The position numbers and the translations under genes were made by a program. DNA of 64,000 bases, taken from Diadophis punctatus similis. Lineage: Eukaryota; Chordata; Lepidosauria; Squamata; Dipsadidae. The stretch lies in NCBI GenBank assembly GCA_023053685.1, contig JALIGW010000001.1, positions 161,250,547 through 161,314,546 on the forward strand. Reading direction: 5' to 3'. Within the stretch, counting starts at the first letter, position 1. Each line of letters opens with the position of its first letter. The notes beneath the pieces are model-generated. The model was given only the letters and a program-made list of their open reading frames with translations. It was not told the DNA's origin and did no database searches. Shown in pieces: positions 1 to 9,905 of the stretch.

Positions 1-321
1 TTCTTAGTACATTTGTGCCATGCCAGGCAAAATGGCATATGGTAGCAAATCAAGGTCTGTTGAACTTACATCTTGGCAGACATCTCAGTGGCTTTGCAGT
101 TGCTCATGACTTCACCAATGCTTTTTGAAGATTCCCCCCCCTTAAATATGTTTTATAATTTAAAAAAAAAAGTAATTGGAGGGAGAGAAGACTGAGGTTC
201 ACATCCTTGGTGTTCTTATTTTTTCTCACAAATGAAAAAAGGCAGATGAAGACACTGTGGTTGGAATTTGGTGGCTACCTCTGCCTCCTGTCTCTAAGTC
301 CAGTTGTCTGAGGATGTTTTA
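1..321. other. Unannotated left flank
   Basis: No coding exon, RNA gene or repeat that I recognise. The sequence is ordinary AT-rich host DNA with short homopolymer runs, and it ends at the target duplication of the hAT-like element that follows. Confidence 0.6.
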
Positions 322-329
322 CCTTAATC

Positions 330-1434
330 TAAGGTGACCAGACGTCCCAATTTTGGCGGGACAGACCCGCTTTTTAATGCTTTGTCCCGCGTCCCGCCCG
401 TCCTCTAAAAAGTCCCGATTTTTTGAAAGAATGCACGACTAGGGCATTCTTTCAAAAAATTGGCCTGAAAGGGCGGCGTGCGAGATTGGGGGGAGGAGTT
501 AAACTTTCGGCGGGCACGGCTTTGCAAGGGCTCTTCGCGGTCTACAAGCCGCCAGGTATGCACTGGAGGGCGGTGAAGAGGCGCCTGATGCAGCCCCGCC
601 CTCTCGAAATGGCCGGCGTCGCGGTGGGCGGGGCGGCCCGAGCGAAGTATTGGATCCAAGATGGCCCTCGGGCCGGTGCTGGCTCAGCCGGCCGGGGCCC
701 CCGCCGCAGCCTTCCCGCCGCCGGGGCAGCCGGGACTGGGGGCCCAGCCGCAGGGGCAGCAGCAGCAGGCCTCTCAGCTCGGGCCGGCCGTGGGCGGCGT
801 TGGCGGCGGGCGGGCGTCCCGCGTTGACTCCTCCGGCGGCGGCTGGAAGCTGGCGGAAGAGCTGGTGTGAAATTCACACCGGCTCTTCCGCCGGCTTCCA
901 GCCGCCGCCAGAGGAGTCAACTCAACGCGGGACGGCCGCCCGCCACCAACGCCGCCCACGGCCAGCCCGAGCTGAGAGGCCTGCTGCTGCTGCTGCCCCG
1001 GCGGCTGGGCCCCCAGTCCCGGCTGCCCCGGCGGCGGGAAGGCTGCGGCGGCGGCCCCGGCCAGCTGAGCCAGCGCCGGCCCGAGCTGAGAGGCCTGCTG
1101 CTGCTGCGTCCAACCTGGCCATCCTCGACGTGTGCGAGGTCAGCGGGTGGCGCGGGACCCCCGGGCGGGCGGGGGGGAGGGAGGAGGAGAGCCAAGAGAC
1201 GCTGGGGGCTGCTCCCCTTCCCAAGCCACTGCCGGCTCCCGAAGGGGAGGCGGGAGGCGAGGAAAGGCCTCCTGCCTCCCCCCCCCACCTGGACGCCGAC
1301 ATTAGCCGTCTTTTGCCCTCTGCACATGCGCAGCGTTCTGCGCATGCGCAGAGGGCAAAACTCAAATTGCGGCGTCCAGGCAGCCCCGCCCCCCGTCGGT
1401 GTCCCGCTTAAGAAAAAAAAATCTGGTCACTTTA
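330..1434. mobile_element. GC-rich non-autonomous hAT-like transposon with 8-bp target duplication
   Basis: The left end starts TAAGGTGACCAGA and the right end, on the other strand, starts TAAAGTGACCAGA, giving terminal inverted repeats of about 13 bp with one mismatch. A perfect 8-bp duplication, CCTTAATC, flanks the element (322-329 and 1435-1442), the hallmark of hAT insertion. The 1105-bp interior is very CpG-rich and unlike the AT-rich flanks. It has no transposase, so it must have been moved in trans. Several open frames of 100-250 codons on both strands are by-products of high GC and of the internal palindrome, with low-complexity Ala/Arg/Pro-rich translations. I infer the superfamily from the duplication length and termini and have not assigned a named family. 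Confidence 0.85.
664..1085. repeat. Giant imperfect GC-rich palindrome inside the hAT-like element
   Basis: The centre is near 872, where GGTGTGAA faces TTCACACC. The left arm (about 664-871) reappears inverted on the right (about 873-1085), including the GCTGGAAG, GAGTTGAC and CTGAGAGGCCTGCTGC blocks. Small indels make the arms unequal. A transcript or single strand could fold into a stem of about 200 bp. Confidence 0.8.
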
Positions 1435-1442
1435 CCTTAATC

Positions 1443-2996
1443 ACACTTTAATCAATGGTGTGGTGCAAATGTCATGATTGTCCTGACTTCCATTTTGGTG
1501 ACTATTATGATTTCAGAAATCCAAGCTTGTTTGTCAAAGCAACTAATAGAAGAACAAATGATTTTCATTATTTTTTATTAATACAGCTTTTAAATATCTA
1601 TTATTTCCTTGTCTTGATTTTGAATCCAGGTATTTCCAAAGTAAAACACCATTAGAGGCATAATTGAATAAGCACAGTGAGAAGAACTAAGGTGCCTCCC
1701 AGATCCTAGATTTACACTCTGACAATGGAACAGCTGAGCTTGCTGTATTGCTACCACTTAACTTCCATTTTCCATAAAAGGAACTAATGCTGGATTAGCT
1801 TTCTCTGTCATGAGACTGGCAGAAATTAGTTGTTTTGTGAGTGTGTTTCTCTTAAAAAAAATTTCAAAAACATCTGAAGTTTTAGAATTATTATTATTTT
1901 AATCTTCCTTGGAAATGCACATATGTTTTAAGTCCCTAAAGCTTATGGGATTCAGCAAAAAGGAAGAGACTGAAACAATCAGTTGGGCTGAGTTACATTC
2001 AACATTCCTGGTCTATTACGTGTCAGCCTGCTCCTACATGGAGCTGGGGGAGTTTGTCTTTCAAAACTTGCTTCAGTAGAGACATTTTACCATTGATGGT
2101 CTTTTAAATTTCCTGAAACATGACAAAGAGAGCAGAGGACCCAAAGGATTATATTTTCAAAATTATATGTAGATATGCGAGACTGCAGACATAACAAGAG
2201 GCTCAGGAGCTGTTGTGGAAACAAAATCAGCTTCTAGATAAAGGAGAGAATAGCAAGTCTCCAAACTCAAGTATCAACAAATACAGGAGAATTCTTCAAC
2301 CAGCTATAAAGCCTGCTTTCTCAGCATTTACCTCCACTGATTTCTGCAGGAATTACTTTAAGAAAGAATACAGTGCTAATGCAGCTTAATCTATTTACAG
2401 TTGAATCCAACATTTCCATTCAAAAACTACCACTATGTTCTATGAGATCAGGCTACAAAAAATGTTTAGAACGGCAACTTTACTCATTTCCTACCCTCTA
2501 GTTAAACACATTCCTAGAATAAATAGGCAGAAAAATTCTCTCTTAAGAAAAATGGTAAAGAAACAGATCCAGGGTTTTCATTCATTTGGTTTATTAATCC
2601 AAATAGACGAAATAATAGCAAGATCAATGCCTTAAAATCCCATAGAGAAATAGAGGATTCAATTAAAATAAGCTGAAATACTGTTGTATTTCTGTATCAT
2701 ATTAGACATCTGGGTTGTGACAGTGATTTCATCAGAGGGAAAGTCATATTTTTTATTGATTTGGAAAATATCACAAGATGATTACTCCCTACAAGCCCCT
2801 TATTTGATTGCTTGTACTATATTGTCAAAAAAGAGAGGAAAACTATACCACTAAAGCACTTCATCAGACCCTGCCATCCTTCTATTTTAGAATGATTACG
2901 TATGGTGGTGACTACCTTCTGACAATTCCTGGGAAGAGTAACATATTGTTTGTTTATTTTCTTTGTTTATTTTGGTTGGTTGTTGGTTTGTGCCTT
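1443..2996. other. AT-rich intergenic stretch with nothing recognised
   Basis: No conserved exon, RNA gene or clear repeat boundary was found. The longest open frames are about 60 codons and show no family resemblance. Confidence 0.5.
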
Positions 2997-3158
2997 TGAA
3001 TCAGTGTTGACTGTGGTTTGCCATTGCCTTCTTGCTAAGGCTGAGAATGAGTGACTGCCCAAGATCACCCAGCTGGCTTTGTGACCAAAACATGGTTAGC
3101 ACTCATGGCCTCTCAGTTTCTAGGTTGATGCTTTAACCACTACACCAAACTGGCTCTT
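2997..3158 (-). repeat. tRNA-derived SINE (Sauria type), minus strand
   Basis: Read on the minus strand the repeat opens with GAGCCAGTTTGGTGTAGTGG, a tRNA-like pol III A-box region, followed by the CCAGCTGGGTGAC-like and GGCAAACCAC-like blocks of squamate Sauria SINEs. Copies of the same unit occur at 23575-23920, 27003-27215 and 43060-43252. It is not a functional tRNA gene. Confidence 0.7.
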
Positions 3159-3160
3159 AC

Positions 3161-3444
3161 CAGGGATGAAATCCAGCAGGTTCTGACAGGTTCTGGAGAA
3201 CCGGTAGCGGAAATTTTGAGTAGTTCGGAGAACCGGCAAATACCACCTCTGGCTGGCCCCAGAGTGGGGTGGGAATGGAGATTTTGCAATATCCTTTCCC
3301 CAGGAGTGGGGAGAGAATGGGGATCTTGCAGTATCCTTCCTCTGGAGTGGGATGGGAATGGATATTTTACAATATCCTTCCCCTGCCATGCCCACCAAGC
3401 CACATCCACAGAACCGGTAGGGAAATTTTTTGAATTTCAACCCT
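3161..3444. mobile_element. hAT-like MITE with internal minisatellite (ACCGGTAGC family)
   Basis: The termini and the repeated GAACCGGTAG and GGAGAACCGG blocks match the other snake MITEs in this window. The flanking octamers GCTCTTAC and ACTCTTAA agree at six of eight positions, so the target duplication is only probable. The interior (about 3261-3380) holds three diverged tandem copies of a roughly 41-bp unit of the form GAGTGGG...AATATCCTTCCCC. Confidence 0.6.
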
Positions 3445-3726
3445 ACTCTTAACCCACTCTTATCTCTCTTATATTAAGAAACTGTTCACAAGGCCCATCA
3501 TTTGCCCCAATACAGGAGGGATTTAAAGGACATACCAAACCAGGAGAGACAGATGAAAACTCCAGACCTTTATCTGAGAAATAATTGATCTTTGGGCTTT
3601 TGTATGCTAGATTAGACATTTCAAAGCCACATATTTCAAAACCTGAACAGTGAACTACAGTATTTCAGGTTTTTTTTAGGATAGTGTCACTAACCCCAGT
3701 TTTATATACAATAGCATAACCTGTAT

Positions 3727-4147
3727 CTGTGATGGCGAACCTATGGCACGTGTGCCAGAAGTGGCACACAGAGCCATCTCTCCTGGCATGCCAGCCGTCG
3801 CCCGTTGCTCTTCTAGGTTCTGGCATGCCGGCCAGCTGGTCTTCGCATGCGCAGGAGCTCCGGAAACTGGAAGAGCAGCTCCCTGGTGCGCATGTGCATG
3901 CCGGGAAGCTGAGCTTCCAGTTTCCGGCACGCGTATGCCCACCGGCCAGCTGGTCTTTGCATGTGCATGCGTGCCAGAAGCCGGAAGACCAGGTGACCGG
4001 CACACATGCGCATGTGCACACCGGACACCGGAAGCTCAGCTTTGCAGCATGCACATGCACGCCGGGGAGCTGCTCTTCTGGTTTCCAGTGCTCCCCGTGC
4101 GAGCGCTCCCGTTTCGGCACTCGGTGACAAAAAGGTTAGCCACACTG
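3727..4147. mobile_element. Non-autonomous hAT transposon, GTGATGGCGAACC family
   Basis: Starts CTGTGATGGCGAACCT and ends AGGTTAGCCACACTG, imperfect inverted termini. Flanking octamers ACCTGTAT (3719-3726) and ACCTATAT (4148-4155) differ at one base, fitting a hAT 8-bp target duplication. The interior is a patchwork of GC-rich CATGCGCA-type segments and related sub-repeats. No transposase is encoded. Sister copies with perfect duplications lie at 5354-5731 and 31124-31852. Confidence 0.85.
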
Positions 4148-4208
4148 ACCTATATGATTCTCAAATATTTATGCAGAATATGTTGCTATTATAAATTAGA
4201 GGCTTTTT

Positions 4209-4480
4209 CAGGGGTGAAATGCTCCTTGTTCAGGCGGGCCGGTCGGTCGGTCGTCACAGAGCCAGTAGCGATTGCAGAGAGAGGTTTCCCCCACCCGCCT
4301 GGATGCCGTCATTTGGGTTCTTTTACCCTCTGCGCATGCTCAAAATGTTCTGCGCATGCGCAGAGGGTAAAAGAACCCAAATGATGGCTTCTGGGTGGGT
4401 GGGGGAAGCCTCGCGCTGCGATCACTATCGGCTCTAAGACGACCGACCGGCCTGCCCGAACCGGGAGCATTTCACCACTG
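4209..4480. mobile_element. Fold-back MITE with long inverted arms
   Basis: Left end CAGGGGTGAAATGCTCC mirrors right end GGAGCATTTCACCACTG. The arms continue inward through GGCGGGCCGGTCGGTCG and TGGGTTCTTTTACCCTCTGCGCATGC to a short centre near 4345, so the whole element is an imperfect hairpin of about 270 bp. The target duplication is not clear. One arm contains a perfect TGCGCATGCGCA motif at 4351-4362. Confidence 0.7.
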
Positions 4481-4792
4481 CTTTTGATGTTTAGCATTTG
4501 TTATGGCAATTAGTAGGCAATTAGTTGTTTTAATAAGAGTTACTTAACCTATTATGATTATAATCTCTAGATGCAAGATTATTGTAGCTCCAAGAAACCC
4601 TGTACTGAATTGCCATTCAAGAAAAGAATTTCTGTGAGCTGCAATAATCCTAAATCTAGAGGTATTATAACTTACATTTACAGACCCACAAGCCAGGACC
4701 AGTTCCAAAACAAACTTACCTTTTCCCAGAACATTTCTTAGATGCATCTAATTGAAATCTGAGGAGTATTACCCAAATAGTAGCATCTCCTT

Positions 4793-5227
4793 CAGTGGTG
4801 GGTTCCTACCGGAGCTGTCCGGTGTGTAGCTCCAGTAAGGAGCGGCCGATTGCACAATTTGCGCGTGACCGCTCCGGAGCCGCCTTCACCGGTCCGTCGC
4901 GTGCATCGCAATCTTTTTGTGAGAATTTTTGGATGATTTTGCTTCTGCGCATGCGCGGAAGCAAAATCGCGCTGAAATCTCGTGAGGGGATGCGCACGTG
5001 AGATTCCGGCGCGATTTTGCTTCTGCACATGCACAGAAGCAAAATCGCTCCAAAATCTCTCTCGCGCGCGCACGTCCCCTTGCAAGATTTCGGCGAGATT
5101 TTGCTTCCGCGCATGCGCAGAAGCAAAATCGCGCAAGGCCATGCACGCATAGCATGCGCGCCCGCGCCCAAAACATGGAGATGCACGCACAGCGCACCGG
5201 CATCGGTAAGCGAGCAACCCGCCCCTG
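4793..5227. mobile_element. hAT-like MITE with three tandem hairpins
   Basis: Runs from CAGTGGTGGGTTCC to CAACCCGCCCCTG, with flanking octamers ATCTCCTT (4785-4792) and ATCTCCAT (5228-5235) differing at one base. The interior contains three successive palindromes of the form TTTTGCTTCTGCGCATGCGC followed by GGAAGCAAAA (about 4937-4968, 5012-5046 and 5098-5131). The CpG content is high against AT-rich flanks, and no protein is encoded. Confidence 0.85.
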
Positions 5228-5353
5228 ATCTCCATGCTGTGTAAATTACTCTGTACACCCACTGAAATGGATTATTATATACTGCTAATGTACCATGTAT
5301 CTACATTTGGAAAATAATGCTGAAACCAGGCAAGGCAATCCTATCTCTTAGAG

Positions 5354-5731
5354 CAGTGATGGCAAACCTTTTCAGCATCGAGTGCCCAAACCGGAACTCA
5401 CATGCATGCACGTGCATGTGCGAGCGCCAGAGCACCGGAAACCCAAAGACCAGCTGGGTGGTGTGCGCATGCCTGTTTTTTGGCCGTTTTTTGGGCTGTT
5501 TTCAAGCCATTTTTCAGGCTTTAAAAGGCCGAGAAAACGGCCAGAAAAACGGCCTGTTTTTTGGCCATTTTGGGGGCCATTTTCCAGCCATTTTCAGGCA
5601 GTTTTTCAGGCAGTTTTCCGGTGCTCTGGTGCCCGCAAAGACCAGCTGGCCAGGGCGCCAGAAACCAGAAGAGCAACTGGCGATGGCGCGCGTGCCCACA
5701 GAGGGCGCGTGCCATAGATTCGCCATCACCG
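5354..5731. mobile_element. Non-autonomous hAT transposon with perfect 8-bp duplication
   Basis: Begins CAGTGATGGCAAACCTTTT and ends ATTCGCCATCACCG, with perfect TCTTAGAG duplications at 5346-5353 and 5732-5739. The centre holds tandem TTTTTGGCCGTTTT and CCATTTTCAGGC sub-repeats. It belongs to the same family as 3727-4147 and 31124-31852. Confidence 0.9.
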
Positions 5732-5739
5732 TCTTAGAG

Positions 5740-6120
5740 TCTAAGATTTCATTTCTCTTTCCTGATCACATTTTTGTTTTAAACCTGGGACTGGTCAAAG
5801 TAAGTTGGTACTTGATAGACATCCCACCCGATGCCCTTTGTCTGATACAGTTTACCAGCATCAGAAAGAGTCAGCCTCAGAAAGGTGGAGGAAGTGGGAG
5901 GGAAATGTGATACTGGAATTTATCCAATAAAGTTTAAGCTTACTCTCTGATCAAAAGGGAAAAGGGATCAAGCACAATTTTATTCCCTGGCATAATCAGC
6001 CTCTCTTGAAAAAAATGTGTGAGAAAAATGATGTGAAAAACGAGTGCCACCTATTGGTAGAAACGCAGATGATAAATTCCAGAACTCAGCCCATCAAGTG
6101 CAGCACAAATAGTAATAATT
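5740..6120. other. Intergenic DNA downstream of the beta-defensin gene
   Basis: No exon or repeat identified. It lies past the poly(A) signal of the minus-strand defensin gene. Confidence 0.5.
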
Positions 6121-6140
6121 GTACATAACAATGAACAGCA

Positions 6141-6146
6141 TTTATT
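6141..6146 (-). terminator. Poly(A) signal AATAAA of the beta-defensin gene
   Basis: The canonical hexamer on the minus strand lies 115 nt beyond the stop codon of the mature-peptide exon, a typical distance for a defensin 3'UTR. Cleavage is expected about 10-30 nt further left. Confidence 0.7.
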
Positions 6147-6260
6147 TCACCAATATAAAACAGTCAGTTCTTTTTATCCTTTGATGCTTACTTCCAAAAT
6201 CACAAGCATTGCTTTGGACTGCTTAGTCTTCTTTCATTGGTGCCATGACCAGCAGAGTTC

Positions 6261-6403
6261 TTACTGCTTATATTTTCTAATGTCTTCAGCATCATCAACA
6301 CAGCAATTCCCCATCCCATTGTTGCATCGACCAACATAGATTTCGACAGGATGGCAGAGGGTATGTCGGCAAACCCCCTTTAGTCTTCTACATCGTCCGG
6401 TGC
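6261..6403 (-). CDS. Beta-defensin, last exon (mature peptide)
   Basis: This exon encodes the mature antimicrobial peptide of a beta-defensin, a secreted cationic host-defence protein. On the minus strand an acceptor (pyrimidine tract then GAAG) at 6405-6404 opens a frame of 47 codons ending in TAA at 6263-6261. The six cysteines follow C-X6-C-X4-C-X9-C-X6-C-C exactly, the beta-defensin signature, with the usual Gly-X-Cys before the fourth cysteine (GRC). Splicing from the signal exon (8431-8502) completes a Gly codon and gives a 69-residue precursor. The core is Arg-rich (estimated net charge about +4), followed by an unusual acidic tail beginning VDDAED. Snake crotamine-type venom peptides descend from this fold, but the family alone does not indicate venom use, and I read this as an ordinary defensin. 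Beta-defensin genes also sit near RHAG in human chromosome 6p, which supports orthologous context. Confidence 0.88.
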
Positions 6404-7011
6404 CTTCAAAGAAAACAGGAGGACTTGTGAATTTTATATTTCCTTTTCTAATTTCCTGCTTTTAATGTCTTTGGCTTAGTATTTTTAAATCCTTCTCTAC
6501 ATTTTGATATTGTTGCTAATCACAGAAAGGAACTGCTTAAAAGGAATGTATATCTGAATTAATTTTTCTAGTGCTTCTATGCAGAAGAGATGTTATGAAA
6601 CCTGAGAACACATATGCATATATGTACACTGATAAAGAAGATTAATAATTAGATTTCTAAATAAGAGAAAAATGTAAGGAAGGATTTAAAAAATAATAAT
6701 ATTAGCAAGCCAATATCCTTGCCACTATCAAATATAGAGAAAACGAGAAAACATTATGCAGAAATTAATTAACATTTTCATTCCAACTATTACTGGGAAT
6801 ATCTAGTAACTGATTGCATTGGGAAGTCCATATAATGTTATTTTATCACAGAATGATGCAGTTAGCTTTAGAATGCATAGCCAGGTTCTATACATCTTCA
6901 TGTCCTTCATGTCCAATACTTTGTGACAGAGCACCATTTGTATGAATACAAATTTTATGTATAATTGGTTTCCATTTGCAATTTCCTTACTTGTACAGAA
7001 ATCACTGCAGG

Positions 7012-7320
7012 TAGTCCTTGACTTACCACCCATTGTTTAACGGTCCCTCAAAGTTACAACAGACTCCTCCCCCCCAAAGGTATTAATGATCCAGTTTCAA
7101 AATTATGACACTGCCCCTCCCTGCAGTCACATGACTGCGATTTTGGGCGCTTGGCAACCACTCCGCACTTGCAGTCGTTTGCAGCAGCTTGAAGTCACAT
7201 GCCCGTAATTTATGATGGTTTGCCAGAAACTGTTGTTTACTTCCAGTTTCCAGCAAAACCCACCCCTTAGCAAACAATGGATTCAATGAACAACCATGGC
7301 ATTCACTCTATGATTGGGGC
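7012..7320. mobile_element. MITE-like repeat, TAGTCCTTGACTTA family
   Basis: Starts CAGGTAGTCCTTGACTTA and contains degenerate blocks ending in AACCATGGCATTCAC. A related start, CAGGTAGTTCTCGAGTTACG, occurs at about 32873. The far end and any target duplication are unclear, so the class is not assigned. Confidence 0.4.
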
Positions 7321-7364
7321 ATTCATTTTTCAACTGATTTATTGACTGCCAGGCTCAATTATAG

Positions 7365-7580
7365 CAATAGCAATAGCACTTAGACTTATATATCACTCCA
7401 TAGTGCTTTGCAACACTCTCTGAGTGGTTTACAACATCTGTATATTGCCCACAACAATCTAGGTCCTTATTTTACTGACCTTAGAAGGATGGAAGGCTGA
7501 GTCAACCTTGAGCCAGTCAGGATTGAACTCCTGGTGTGTGGGCAGAGTTAGCCTGCAATACTGCATTCTATCACCAATTA
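7365..7580 (-). repeat. tRNA-derived SINE (GGTGGCGCAGTGG type), minus strand
   Basis: Minus-strand copy of the SINE seen complete at 43621-43840. The CTATTGCTATTGCTAT tail is at the left and the diverged tRNA-like head at the right, with the conserved block TTGACTCAGCCTTCCATCCT between them. It is decayed and not a tRNA gene. Confidence 0.75.
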
Positions 7581-7806
7581 TAATTGTAACTTGAAGACTC
7601 CCTACCAAAAATCTTTGGTATTACCCAAGTTCAAATACTGATTTTTTTTTAAAAAAATGTAACAGTTTCCACATTCAATTCAGTGAACTGAGCAAAGAAT
7701 AATACACATTCACACATGAAGATTGGACTGTATGTTGCTCTTGAATATTTCTTCCAATTGTCACACTGTATTTTCTTCATCATCTGTCTCTAACCATTTC
7801 CTAGGA

Positions 7807-7941
7807 AAGGGGTAGGCAAAGTTGGCTCTTCTATGACTCATGGACTTCAACTCCCAGAATTCCTGAGCTAGCATGATTGGTTCAGAAAGTCTGGGAGTTG
7901 AAGTCCATGAGTCATAGAAGAGCCAACTTTGCATACCCCTG
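7807..7941. mobile_element. Palindromic hAT-like MITE with perfect TCCTAGGA duplication
   Basis: Target duplications TCCTAGGA lie at 7799-7806 and 7942-7949. The left arm, AGTTGGCTCTTCTATGACTC then ATGGACTTCAACTCCCAGA, is repeated inverted on the right around a short unique centre. The same fold-back family occurs at 23668-23773, 37681-37813 and 43918-44023. Confidence 0.88.
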
Positions 7942-8430
7942 TCCTAGGATAAGTTACATAGCTTTACACAACTGTGGTTCATTACAATTACAATTGCAGT
8001 TTAAAGTACTAGTCTTATATCTCTCTCCTGGAAACAATTCCTGTGGAAAGCAAATGTGTATGTAACTGGTTAGAAATTGTACAGAAATTTCACTGAGAAA
8101 TACTCAGTTTAGAATTTAGAGTGAAATTGCATTGAACGATTGTTTAATTGGAACAAATTATCTAAATATTTCATCTAACAAAACCTGAGAGTTAAAAATG
8201 GAAAAAAAATAAATTTTGATTGCCTTCTAATGCAAACATGCATTTTTGCAGTCTACAGAATGAATCCCATGCATACTAGGCACAAGATAGATGGCAAATA
8301 AATTTAACAAACTAAATCTTGGAAATAATTCCTGTTTTTTTAAATGTCATAAAACACAAGTCAGTAGTAGAAATAATGAAAAAGGAAATGTCTCAAAAAG
8401 GAAATATCTTAGAAATATTGGCATTCTTAC

Positions 8431-8502
8431 CTGATTTGTCCAGATTCACTGAACGGAACAAGAAAAAGATAAGTAGAAAAACATAAAAAACCTTCATGTT
8501 GA
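8431..8502 (-). CDS. Beta-defensin, signal-peptide exon
   Basis: The start codon is at 8497-8495, giving 22 codons plus one base before a perfect donor (CAG then GTAAGA, boundary 8431/8430). The translation begins MKVFYVFLLIFFLFRS, a typical secretory signal with a basic residue and then a hydrophobic run of about 12, with a short polar end before the mature peptide. Upstream of the ATG is a good acceptor: branch-like TACTAAT, a pyrimidine-rich stretch and CAG at 8505-8503. The exon therefore probably starts at 8502 with only five untranslated bases, implying a separate 5'UTR exon further right. It leaves one base, which pairs in phase with the first two bases of the exon at 6403. Confidence 0.85.
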
Positions 8503-9295
8503 CTGAGGAATAACTGGGATTAGTATGTCACTAGAGAAAAGAAAAATTAAAACAATATAAGGACCCAATAGAGATAAAACATTTCACTACATAATTTGTA
8601 TTTTAAGAACTTTCCTCAGGCTGAGTTTGATTTTTTTTTTGATTTGGTTTTTGTCTGCAATCAAATGTATGGTCTGGGATTTTCTCATCATACTTCCTGG
8701 GTTCCATGAATGCCTCAAAATCTAATTTCTGTGGCCCTTAGAGCATGCTACCATTGTATTGCTGAAAACTGGCATTACAATTTTCCAGTTTTCAGGCATA
8801 AATTAACAGGCTAGAAAGGCTTCACAGATATTTTTATTCTTTAAAAATCCTTACTCTATGAACTGAAAAAATTGGACCCAATATTTTCAGCTCCTCCCCC
8901 ATCTCTCTTTTTTTATAAATTTTATAAATTTTCTATTAATTACATTTCTTAGTACTTAATAAATATCGTGTTGTCTGGGTATCCCCCCTTTCTTAGTGAT
9001 GACTCCTGATTGTTGCCATATCCCAAGTGATTCCTGGAAACCAACATTTATTTGTTTATTTATTTATATTTTCCAAAGGATCTGAGTACTTAACAATAAA
9101 AAAAATCATCAAGGGGAAAAAAAAGCCCCTTCAAAGTTAATAAATAAACTCAGAAATTCACTCATTAAATAAACCAAGTATAGAAGCAAAATTATGAAGA
9201 AAGAAAAGAAAAGAAAAAAGAAAAACTTATCTGCCGCATTCAAATTATCAATCATAGTATGTGTTTCTCCTGCACTTGATAAATAAGCATCCTAG

Positions 9296-9715
9296 TAAGA
9301 CGACACCTGGAATACTGCAACCAGTTTTGGTCACCATACTACAAAAGATATGTTGAGACTTTGGAAAAAGTTCAGAGAAGAGCAACTAAGATGATCAAAG
9401 GCCTGGAAACTAAAACATATGAAGAACGCCTGCAGGATTTGAGTTTGGCTAATCTGAAGAAAAAAAGAAGTAGGGGTGACATGATAGCAGTATTCCAGTT
9501 TTTGAGGGGCTGCCACAAAGAAGAGGGGGTCAAATTATTCTCCAAAGCATCAGAGGGCAGGACAAGAAACAATGGTTGGAAACTAATCAAAGAGAGAAGC
9601 AATCTGGAATTAAGGAGAAACTTCCTAACAGTGAGGACAATTAACCAGTGGAACAGCTTGCCTGCAGAAATCTTGGGCGCTCCATCACTGGATGTTTTTA
9701 AGAAGAGTCTAGACC
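9296..9715 (+). mobile_element. CR1 LINE fragment, C-terminal reverse-transcriptase region
   Basis: The plus strand encodes the conserved C-terminus of CR1 ORF2: LEYCNQFWSPYYK-like, then VQRRATKMIKGLE, GDMIAVFQFLRGCHKEEGV and LRRNFLTVRTINQWNSLP. The copy is truncated at both ends, lacks the catalytic RT motifs and is interrupted on the right by another repeat. Other CR1 pieces in the window are at 13640, 19576, 33565, 37076, 40368 and 51478. Confidence 0.88.
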
Positions 9716-9905
9716 AGGGGTGTCAAACTTGCGGCTTGCAGGCCAGATGCGTCACGCAAATGCATTCAACTGTGGATACTGGAAATTCTTTACAGGCAAG
9801 TTTCCAGGAGTTTTGGGGACTGCTCAAAACTGTGTGTGTGACTGCACACATGCCTTGCCTGCTGCTGCTCACATTTGCATCATTTAAAGTAAAGCCTTGC
9901 AAATG
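9716..9905. mobile_element. hAT-like terminal fragment (GGGGTGTCAAACTTGCGG)
   Basis: CAGGGGTGTCAAACTTGCGG directly follows the CR1 fragment. It resembles the end of an abundant reptile hAT family. The right end and any duplication were not found, so extent and class are tentative. Confidence 0.4.

Larger units (their letters stand above)
6404..8430 (-). other. Beta-defensin intron 2
   Basis: Bounded by GTAAGA at 8430-8425 and an AG acceptor at 6405-6404 on the minus strand. It contains a MITE-like stretch beginning CAGGTAGTCCTTGACTTA near 7012, a SINE (7365-7580) and a palindromic MITE (7807-7941). No further exon was seen. Confidence 0.7.

Noticed and set aside
405..1411. Overlapping open frames of 111-253 codons on both strands
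   Set aside because: They lie in a GC-rich palindromic hAT-like element. The translations are Ala/Arg/Pro-rich mirror images of one another, with no family resemblance.
6261..6403. Venom crotamine-type toxin gene
   Set aside because: The cysteine spacing is shared by all beta-defensins. The acidic tail and host-gene context give no specific sign of venom recruitment, so only beta-defensin is called.
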